Shown piece by piece: positions 11,225 to 19,058 of a stretch of 31,300 nucleotides of DNA (the stretch's first letter is position 1; every line of letters begins with the position of its first letter). Under the pieces are notes generated by a model. That model did no database searches. It had not been told where the DNA came from and worked only from the letters and a program-made list of their open reading frames with translations. The stretch lies in the NCBI GenBank assembly GCA_015501585.1, contig JADNRY010000688.1, positions 1 to 31,300 of the forward strand, written 5' to 3'. Position numbers and translations under genes: made by a program. This DNA comes from Rhodocollybia butyracea. Its lineage: Eukaryota > Basidiomycota > Agaricomycetes > Agaricales > Omphalotaceae.

Positions 11225-13408
11225 TCAATTATAATGTTGTCGGGTATTTTTTCTGGAAGTTTCAATAAATGCAGCTTGACCTGACACATGTTCATGCTGT
11301 TGTGGGCAGTGTTGGGCAAAGTGGCCTATCTTTTCACAGTAAGTACAAGCCCCTTTTCCTTGTCTTTGGTCATACTCCTCTGGAGTGACCCAAGTGGTTA
11401 GTACTACTGACATCTTATTAACATTATCATTTCTAGAATTGTCTTGATTCATTCTAGAAGCTCTTGGAGTCAGCGTGGTGGCCCTCTGTTGTTGAGCTTG
11501 TGATGTATGATTGTTTGGTGGGCTATCCTGATCCAAAACTGTATTTTGAGCAGTATGACAGTCATTTTGTACAAAGTTATCGATTTCTGGATCATATGCT
11601 AGTGGGAACAATGGTGAGGCTCCTTTTGAGACTTTTTGTGTCCTGCCTTTGTGTGAGACAAAAGAATAATCATTATTGCTTTGCAAAAAATCATGTGCTT
11701 GCTCAGCCCAGTCCAAACCTAAAGGCTCATGAATGAGAGTCTGTGGAACATGATTATTTTCTGCAGGTAGTGGCGTTGGATCTATTGGTTGGGTTTCAAG
11801 AAATAAACATTGACTTGTAGCTTGAGCTTGTTCAGATTTTGTAGACATTACAAAATTTTGTTTTCTGCTCATAAGGCTGGCATTTCTTTGCCCTCGATCA
11901 AGTAGCGCCTGACTACTTCCAGTATGTGCTAATTCATCATGTTGAGGTAGAGTTGCAGAGTGAATAACTTGGTTGTCATTCCTTGTTCCTTGCTCCACTT
12001 TTTCAACAGGATCTGGTGCTGATGACATGTGCATCACAGGTTGTAACATAGATAGCCTGTTGACAATCTGAGGGCTTGGTGAGTGAGCCCTAGATTCCTC
12101 TACACTGTGTTGAGGATGAGTTTCTACCACATTTCCTGTGTTTTGTACAGGTGTGTGAGCACTTTGTGCATTTCCTTGTGCATTTTCCTGTCCTTTGGCT
12201 CGTTGGCTTGTATGAAGAGAAGGTGCTAATTCAACACTCATATTACTCCTTGCCCTCAGTGGAGCTTGAACCTCATCCCTTTGTATCTCAGTGTATAGGT
12301 GCGTTAGAATTTGAGTATTTCTTTCTTCTGACATCCTTTGATACAGGTTTGGGCTTAATGATGCAAGTTCTCTCTGACCTAGTCTTGTCAACTGTTGGAT
12401 CCATTGCCATGGCTGAGCATTACTGCTTCTATAGCCTAATGACTCCAAAAATATTTGGCATTGCTGGCTGAGTCTGTCAAATTGTATTTGTTCATTTTGA
12501 AACTGGTTCAGAACTGGTACAGTATTGTTTGACTTGTATGAGCCTTGTTTTACTGAACTTTGGAAAGATCCACTTGGTGATGGATGATTCTGAGCAGATA
12601 TAGTTGGCTGTAAACCTTGCAATTAAACAGGTGCTTGTTCATGCCCTTGTGAGTGATTTAAACTCCTAACAACACTTCCAGCATTGTGATCTGACTGAGA
12701 ATGGTGAGAGAGAGATTTATGATGTGGATTACTATGAGTCATGGAATGCTCTTGCCCTTCCTCAGGGACTAAAGACAATGGAGATCTTCTAATAGGTTCA
12801 ATTTGTCTTTGACTTGATAGTACAGAAGACATTTGGCCATTAGTTGTTGTACTCCCAGTTGCCTGTTTGGCTCTAGTAATTGCTGGTGCAGATGATGAGT
12901 GGTAGGTAAGTGAAGGACTTTGTTCTGGTTCTGAGAACTGAACAATGTTCCTGCTTTGCCGTGTAGATTCTCCACTTTGAGATTTGTGTGTATCAAATTG
13001 TGCAGAATGGCTATGATGTAAAAAAGGTAGAGGTGCACTTGCTACAAAATTAGGCATTTGCTGCTGTTGTCCTCGCGAACCATTATCAACTAAATGACTG
13101 GTGGAACGGTCATCATGACAAGCAAATATCTGTGCAATTTGTGCAGTAGGTGGCATTCTAACTTCTTGAACCACAGTTTCCGTTAAATTTGAACCCTTTG
13201 ATCCAATGTGAATTCTCTGCATTACTACAAATTCACCATTTGAAATAGTAGTGGGTGACCCCTGGTTTTTATTTCCAACATTAGTATTGCGTTGTCCCAG
13301 TGTATATCCTGGAGCATTAAAACCAATTGGAAAGGTGGGGATATTAGATCCTTGAACAAATTGGTGAGACCCAATCTGGGTGTATGATCTAGTTGTTTGT
13401 GTAGACAT
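11225..13408 (-). CDS. Gag-like protein with CCHC zinc knuckle (inner element)
   Basis: Starts at the ATG at 13408 (MSTQTTRSYTQIG) and reads 726 codons to 11225, interrupted by one TAA near 12623-12625 (QAPV-stop-LQGLQ). The protein is rich in Gln, Ser and His and looks largely disordered. Near the C-terminus is a CX2CX4HX4C nucleocapsid knuckle, CTYCEKIGHFAQHC, which binds RNA in retroelement Gag proteins. I cannot assign a capsid fold. With near-identical LTRs the element is young, so the single stop is either very recent or tolerated. If read through, the product would be about 727 residues. Confidence 0.8.
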
Positions 13409-13437
13409 TCATGGGGGCGGGTAGAGACGTATTATTA
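13409..13437 (-). other. inner element leader with self-complementary priming site
   Basis: On the minus strand the LTR end is followed by TA and then ATAATACGTCTC (13435-13424). This is the perfect complement of GAGACGTATTAT inside the LTR (minus, 14064-14053). No TGG-type tRNA site is present. The gag ATG follows 16 nt later. Confidence 0.65.
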
Positions 13438-13629
13438 TGTTATGACTCGACCAATAGTCTCGTCCAAACCTTCACAGTACGTAACTCGGCAGTAAAAATG
13501 ATAAGAGAAATTAATGAGATTATAGAGCAAGCCTTTCCGTTCGTTGAAACCGCTAGGCAAAAAATATATACTCAAACAACTAGGCTCAAGTAAAGTTAGT
13601 AACTAGTTTGTAATACGAAACTCACAGAA

Positions 13630-13989
13630 GTTATTATTTGGAGATAGCTCGACAAATAATAATAAGATTACCCTCGGAGATGGCTCGACAAGCAGTAATA
13701 TGAATCAGAACTAATACTCGGAGATGGCTCGACAAGTAGTAGTGAGTATGGTGTCTAATACTCGGAGATAGCTCAACAAGTAATAGTGAGTGTGATGTCT
13801 AATACTCGGAGATAGCTCAACAAGTAATAGGAAGTTGCAACTCAGAGATAGCTCAACAAGTGGCAATTAAAGAAGTATTCACTAGGAGATAGCTCAACAG
13901 GTGAATATTAGTGGATACAACTTGGAGTTAGCTCAACAAGATGTATAAATGTGTATTGTAGCTTGGAGATAGCTCAACAAGATACAATG
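13630..13989. repeat. array of nine hairpins (right LTR copy)
   Basis: Same array as at 8961-9320, with two base differences (first and second units). In element orientation it lies downstream of the predicted start site, so it would be in the RNA leader. Confidence 0.9.
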
Positions 13990-14063
13990 AGTTGGTCTGG
14001 TGATTCACACAAGTGATAACAGCAAACAAGTGGGGGTTTGGATTTAAGAAAAATAATACGTCT

Positions 14064-14096
14064 CACGTACATTGGTAAATCTAGACTACTTATATA
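14064..14096 (-). promoter_or_regulatory. predicted core promoter of inner element
   Basis: TATATAAG on the minus strand (14096-14089) lies 32 nt before GAGACGTATTAT (starting 14064). That 12-mer is complementary to the site just inside the LTR, which independently suggests that it is the 5' end of the RNA. The same arrangement is present in the other LTR (TATA 9427-9420, 12-mer 9395-9384). Confidence 0.65.
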
Positions 14097-14141
14097 CTGT
14101 GCAATGTGTACTAGTTAGGAAATGCTGCGGAATGACTAGAT

Positions 14142-14414
14142 TTGAGTCATAACTGCGGAAATACTGCGGATGAGTCAGTCTGACTATGTAATGCTGTGCA
14201 ATGACTAATATTGAGTCATGTATGCGGAACCGTAGTTGACTCAGATATCTGGCTGTGCAATGACTGATATTGAGTCATTGATGTAAAGAGGCTATGCAAT
14301 GATGTCATAGCTGTGGAGCAGTGATGTGATATCATAACTGCGGAGCAATGGAATGACATCATGATTGTGGAGTAGCAAGATGACATCATAGTTGTGGAGC
14401 TAGAATGATGTCAT
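14142..14414. promoter_or_regulatory. cluster of bZIP-like palindromes in U3
   Basis: TGAGTCA or TGACTCA occurs five times (left LTR copies at 9474, 9502, 9543, 9568, 9602) and TGATGTCA or TGACATCA four times (9631, 9685, 9712, 9737). These resemble Gcn4/AP-1 and CRE-like bZIP sites. Each sits in a repeating context with 'CTGTGGAGC' or 'CTGTGCAATGAC'. Factor binding is inferred. Confidence 0.5.
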
Positions 14415-14606
14415 GACTGTGCAGACTGTGCAGTGACTGTTAAAGATCATTCTGGTGTTCTGGAAGAATGTGTGCAGCATTAACCCAAAGGGTGTTGAAT
14501 AACTAATGAATGTAAAATGTTAAGTAGAAGTATTAATGATAGTGTTCATAGTTGGTTACAGAAGAAAAAAGATTGGGTGTATAGGATTTAGATCCGGGTC
14601 ATAACA

Positions 14607-14721
14607 ATAATTAATAATAAATAGAATGATAAGATAGACCGTTTGGTCTATCGGCGGCGTCTAGGATGACCGTATCGCCGGATACGGTCAGTGGTGATTA
14701 TGGAGAGGCGGAGGCGTTACA
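14607..14721 (-). repeat. outer element 3' LTR, second fragment
   Basis: Resumes after the inner element and matches 17712-17826 without a difference that I can see. It contains two perfect hairpins, 14633-14652 (8 bp) and 14668-14689 (9 bp), and ends GGCGTTACA. Confidence 0.9.
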
Positions 14722-14735
14722 CCCTCCCCCACCAG
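14722..14735 (-). other. polypurine tract of outer element
   Basis: On the minus strand CTGGTGGGGGAGGG precedes TGTAACG of the 3' LTR, which fixes the element's orientation. Confidence 0.8.
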
Positions 14736-15062
14736 ATTAACATCAGGGATGTGAATCGAAAATGGTAATGACATCATCACCATCCAAACCATTTTTTAAT
14801 TTGGTTTAACATAGAATGATCCCGTATCAAGTACGGGATTAATTGATGCGGCGCATCAGATTTTCGGACTTGTCCAAATCAAACAATAGTGGGGCGTACC
14901 ACTAGAGCATGATTTGATTCGGAAATGTCCGAATGTTCAACGCGCAGACTCGGAAGTTTCCGAGTATTGCTTAATGAGGATTCTCAGTGAGAATCCGGGC
15001 TGAGGATATGTAGTTATGCCCAGGTAAGGCATATTACCTGGGCGTCGGAATAAACCAATAAA
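14736..15062 (-). other. outer element 3' non-coding region, hairpin-rich
   Basis: No ORF. It is packed with perfect inverted repeats: 14819-14839 (8 bp), 14844-14858 (6 bp), 14917-14934 (7 bp), 14948-14965 (8 bp, loop 2), 14978-14996 (8 bp) and 15018-15043 (10 bp). Confidence 0.85.
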
Positions 15063-17405
15063 TCATTCGGAAGGTTTATCCTTTCCGATACTTAAGGAGG
15101 TGTCCTCCTCGATTGGCTCAAGAACATTTTTAATGTTCTCGGTGTCCGACTCATTGGGGTGTTCTGATGATTCAAGTTCATCGTCTCTATTCCTAGAAGA
15201 GACATAATATTTAGTGAGGGCCGTGTGGTCCTCAATGCGTGTGACGGCTCTGACCATCACTTCTAATTTGGCATACTCCGGAACGATCCCCTCGTTCGTG
15301 AGTTGCCTGATAATATTGAAGGGTAATCCCTCAATGAACCGTTTCCACATTGTTGCATCATCCGGTGTTTGGAGCATCCGTGATGCCCATCGTGTAAGTG
15401 AGGAATAATAATCCCTCACACCCGTATCGGGTGAATACTCAATAAGGTCAAACTGCTGTGCAGCTTGATGAATGGTCGTTGCTTGGATGCAACGATCAAA
15501 GACACCAATGATGGCGCCTTCAAATGTCCACTTAAGGACAGTGCGGTGTATACCAGCGACTTCGTCGTTATACCAGTCAAGGGCTTTGCCCTTTAGAAAC
15601 ATGCCAAGCACGGCAGTCCGTGTAGCATCGTAATCGTCACCGCACATGCGGTTGACTACCATCCATTGGAGAAGTGACATTAGCCACCGCTCGAAGACAT
15701 CGACATCCGGAGATCCGTCATAGACCTCCGGAGATGGAACTTTAAGAGCTTTACGGCTCTCAATGGGAGGGATAGGATTCCCTACCTTATCTCAAATTTG
15801 TTTACGGTACACTTTGTGTACCTTGTGTTTCCATCGGGAACGACATTCGTCGTCACCTGTTGTTTCTCGCATCTTAGATGCAAGTGAACGCAGTATTTTA
15901 CGGCGCTCATTAGGAGTAATTTTACCCTTACGGGTAGCAAATTTGTCTAGCCAAGAGGCATCAGACGAAGAGTCAGTATTTGACTCGGTATCACTAGAGT
16001 CAGATGATTCATCCGACCATGGCCTGCGTTTGCAGCCTTTGGATTTAGCACTCTTGTGCTTCCTCCCCCCTTCACGGGATTTTTTGCTAGGCGCTTTCGC
16101 TCCGGCATTATTGCTTGGTCCTGGAAAGGACTCAGCGGGTGGAATGTAAAATCGATCCCAGATTTCTCTGGGAGTAGTCAATTTATCAACGGGTATTCCG
16201 TCGACATTATATCCCACCATTTGGTCGGGAAGCCCAGATGGCGCGAATCCGAAATCTCGGAGACTGGTGTTATGTTGGCGTTGAATCGCTATGCGACTCA
16301 TCCAATCTTTAGCTACTCCCAACGGAAGCGGCTGTGGTTGCAACTCGGCCAATACCGTTGGTACTAGCATTGAACTTGGCTCTGGCGCATTGCTGGGCGG
16401 CAATTTGGGCAGTCTTACGGTAGTGTGTACTACCGGAGGGGCAACACTTTGTGTCGCCGGGGCAATGGATATGGTAGTAGGAACTACCGGGAGGGTACCG
16501 TGTTGCGGTCCCATACTGGAATAATTTCCAGTAGTGTTTGGTACAACTACTGGAGGTGTAATAATATTGGGTACCATTGGCGCCCTTGCAGTAGGGAAGT
16601 ACATTGTACTTTCCTGTGGTGGTATCGCTACTACCTGATTGAAGTTACGAGGTAACTTCGGTTCACTTTTAATGTTCACCGCGCTTTGTGGTGAGCAAGA
16701 TTTGGTCACCGGTAATGGCCTGGGACCTCGCAGTGTCAGAGACGCTGCCTCCGCATTGGGACTCTGTCTCATGCGGGATGTGTAGATGGGTGTCGGTATA
16801 GTTACTGACACTGGTGCGTATTCCTGTCGGAATACAGGAACATGACGGGGTGACTTGGTCATCCCTTGTGAATACTGTTCGTCCAACAGTGATTGTTGGA
16901 CTGACGGTGCCTTGGGCACAGTCTCACGCCATTGGCGTACCAAGTTGTTTGCCTCGGTAGGAACAGATGGTGCTGCATTGTGCAATACCGGCGGTGTGAC
17001 GGCAGGCCGTCTCGGTGTGGGTGCAGCAATAGTGATTCTATTGCTGTTTCTCGATGAAGAAGATCTTTCTTCATTAGATCGGATGCTAGATGCATCCCAT
17101 TTCTCAGTTATATTGAGAATACGATTGAGTACTTGCGTACTCTTGTCGAGTGATGCCGCTACATCTCGTAGCGCAGAAGAAATCTCACTTAAACCCTCTC
17201 GGGTTCGCCGTTTCTTACGAATAGTCATAGACTGTTCATTAGGTGGACTCTTGTCCTGCCTGTAGTGCCGTCCTTCAGACGCACGTACGGAATGAGTCGC
17301 TGATGCGACTGAATAGATTGAGTGTGGTGACACGTCACCACGAATGGAATGTGCGCGATCGCGCACACTCTGATATGACTTCTCTGATTGATTTCGAGAG
17401 GTCAT
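15063..17405 (-). CDS. Gag-like protein of outer element, one internal stop
   Basis: The ATG at 17405 opens MTSRNQSEKSYQSVRDRAHS. The frame runs to 15063 with one TGA (15792-15794; KQI-stop-DKVGNP) and is otherwise open for about 780 codons. The N-terminal 500 residues are Ser/Pro/Thr-rich with basic patches (RKKRRTR, KKSREGGRKHKSAKSKGCKR) and look disordered. The C-terminal part has the pattern of retrotransposon Gag domains: FERWLMSLLQWM, MFLKGKALDWYNDEVAG, AAQQFDLIEYSPDTGVRDYY, WKRFIEGLP. No zinc knuckle and no pol follow. CGA to TGA is a CpG transition, so the stop may be recent. The coding DNA is unusually rich in hairpins. Confidence 0.8.
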
Positions 17406-17573
17406 GGGGACAGCAAATGATATAGCGATAAGGAAAAATGGAGCGGGTTTGTATAGCTTGTTGAAGCGAGTTGGAATAGTGATTGTTATACTTGGTAGTA
17501 TAACTGTTTTTAGCTTGTTAAACTAATAGCTTTGTGTTATTCACACAATAGTATTTTTTGATGTTCAAAAAAG
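17406..17573 (-). other. outer element leader with possible self-priming site
   Basis: Just inside the 5' LTR is a 19-nt hairpin (17554-17572, stem TTTTTTG/CAAAAAA). It is followed on the minus strand by ATACTATTGTGTG (17554-17542), the perfect complement of CACACAATAGTAT in the LTR (minus, 17642-17630). Another perfect 8-bp hairpin is at 17485-17504. No tRNA-type site is seen. Confidence 0.5.
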
Positions 17574-17826
17574 TATAACGTGCCCTATGGGCAAAGTCCT
17601 TAAGAACACCGGTGAACACGACAAATAGGATACTATTGTGTGTACGACGGTGTAAAAGACTAACTAGACTCTTAAGTAATCGTACGATACTTATAGTAAC
17701 GGATTTATTATATAATTAATAATAAATAGAATGATAAGATAGACCGTTTGGTCTATCGGCGGCGTCTAGGATGACCGTATCGCCGGATACGGTCAGTGGT
17801 GATTATGGAGAGGCGGAGGCGTTACA
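17574..17826 (-). repeat. outer element 5' LTR (253 bp)
   Basis: Complete LTR, TGTAACG ... CGTTATA on the minus strand. It is short and rich in palindromes (GCCC-TAT-GGGC, CACCGGTG, ATCGTACGAT, and the 8- and 9-bp hairpins at 17738-17757 and 17773-17794). TSD TTAGT follows at 17827-17831. Confidence 0.92.
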
Positions 17827-18646
17827 TTAGTGCTAAGCAAGCAGAGTCTCGAGGCATGCTCAAAGTTATCCAAGTCAGACAACAAGTATGGAGCACTGTT
17901 GATATCCAATTCTAGAAGTAAAGGAAAGTCCAATTGTGCGAGTATCTGGAGGTATCTCAACGAGTGATTTCCCTGATATTTGAAGGTTTTCCAACGATGG
18001 GCGTGCTCAGTAAGGTGGTTTAGCAAAGTTAACGCCTGTTCTGGAAGTAGCAATCGATATCCAATGAGAGCCTCAATGGCGACTCACCCGATCTCTCCAG
18101 ATATCGGGTAACCATATTGGTGAGCCAAAGGTTTCCTGCATTGTCCAATTCCATATCCATGCTGTATATCTCCACAGTCATATTTGACCACAAACCGGGT
18201 GACGACAGCGCAAGCTCACGCCAACGAGAGCATACAGAGCTGATTGTCATCGCAGGGAGAGAAGTGGTGGGGGAAGATGTAAGCGCGTCGTCCTTGCCAT
18301 CCCACCCCTGGTACAGGCAGTGTCGGATAATATTTCCTTTGCATACTTGCTGGAGGATGCGAAATAAAAGTTCGTTTGGCAGCTTCCGCATTGGAGATAA
18401 CAAAGCGCGTAGCTTGGCTCTCTGGACCTCAAGTTGCTGTTTTTGCGCTTCGATAATCATGATTTGGTCACGAAGGCGTACTATGTCGGAATCATGACCG
18501 TCGATGTCTTCATCTACCAGAGCCAGGATTCCTTTCACTTCTTCTGCTCGTTCTGGGCGAATCACGAACGGTCCAAACTCGGAACGAAGATCGCTGTCTA
18601 TTTCGGATAGTTCGGCAGAGCTGAGGTTTACGCGCATCGTGCGCAA
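17827..18646 (-). pseudogene. F-box-like protein, copy C, N-terminal part
   Basis: The ATG at 18646 (or 18637) opens MRTMRVNLSSAELSEIDSDL. A coiled coil (ALVDEDIDGHDSDIVRLRDQ) and the F-box-like motif LSPMRKLPNELLFRILQQVC follow, then ISSVCSRWRELALSSPGLW and RYLERSGESPLRLSLDIDC. A one-base shift near 18040-18055 moves the frame to EQALTLLNHLTEHAHRWKTF ... LDNFEHASRLCLLSTN, which ends at the TSD of the outer element. The C-terminal half resumes at 8625. Together the two parts equal about 545 codons, like copy E. Confidence 0.85.
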
Positions 18647-18811
18647 AGCGCGGTCATCTGGAGCTGCAAGAGGGAAGACAGAGAGAGAGAGATCGGTTTA
18701 GCGCTTGAACAAGCGCCTGTCGTTAGCTTTTACAGTATCACTCCTGGGCATGCTCGACAGTCCATCTTCTCAAGACAGACACCTACTTCGCCTCCTCTGG
18801 ATAAAGAAACC

Positions 18812-19018
18812 TCATACTGTCCATTGGACACTCTTCTTAGGGAGATAAAACACGTTCCCACTGGGGAAATTCTCCTCAGGTATATTCCACGATTGGTAGT
18901 CGGAGTCATCACTGGGAAGAAGGTCAGGGCCTACAAGTATGTATATAGGACGTACAGGTTTGCCAAACTTTGTCGCCACGGCATCCAACACTTGTGCTCG
19001 TGCAGAATGCGCGAACGA
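18812..19018 (-). pseudogene. unrecognised coding fragment between F-box copies
   Basis: A minus-strand frame open for 68 codons without its own ATG, including FGKPVRPIYILVGPDLLPSD and PEENFPSGNVFYLPKKSVQW. The composition looks like real protein, but I cannot name a family. Its tail (near 18750-18800) resembles 20980-21040, right of copy E, so it may be part of a duplicated unit with the F-box-like gene. Confidence 0.35.
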
Positions 19019-19058
19019 TTAGCTCTCCTCTTTCCCTCACTACCGACTTGCACATGCA

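Larger units (their letters stand above)
8769..14606 (-). mobile_element. inner LTR retrotransposon, gag-only, self-priming type
   Basis: Two 1169-bp LTRs (TGTTATGAC ... GTCATAACA) flank a 3.5-kb internal region. I noticed only three differences between the LTRs, so the insertion is very recent. Order on the minus strand: LTR, a 12-nt site complementary to the LTR, gag ORF with a zinc knuckle, 1.29 kb without ORFs, polypurine tract, LTR. No pol is present. It sits in the LTR of the outer element and is the youngest event in the window. Confidence 0.92.
13438..14606 (-). repeat. inner element 5' LTR (1169 bp)
   Basis: In element orientation it runs from 14606 to 13438. U3 (14606-14065) holds five TGA(C/G)TCA and four TGA(CAT/TGT)CA palindromes and a TATA box. 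R-U5 (14064-13438) holds the nine-hairpin array at 13630-13989. The right flank is TSD ATAAT. Confidence 0.95.
8626..17826 (-). mobile_element. outer LTR retrotransposon, gag-only, with nested insertion
   Basis: Minus-strand element with LTRs of about 253 bp (TGTAACG ... CGTTATA). The left LTR is split at 8768/14607 by the inner element. The internal region (14722-17573) is only 2.85 kb and holds one gag-like ORF; there is no protease, RT or integrase. The two LTRs differ at two positions, so insertion is recent. A polypurine tract abuts the left LTR. It therefore looks like a non-autonomous element of the 'terminal-repeat with GAG' (TR-GAG) kind, relying on pol from elsewhere. Confidence 0.88.

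Noticed and set aside
11464..12471. Plus-strand open frames opposite the inner gag
   Set aside because: They are shadows of the long minus-strand gag ORF and show no family pattern.
8769..14606. Reading the 1169-bp repeats as TIRs of a DNA transposon
   Set aside because: The two copies are direct, not inverted, have TG...CA ends, a 5-bp TSD and an adjacent polypurine tract, which together mean LTRs.
15763..17265. Several plus-strand open frames opposite the outer gag
   Set aside because: They mirror the hairpin-rich gag ORF; no independent support.
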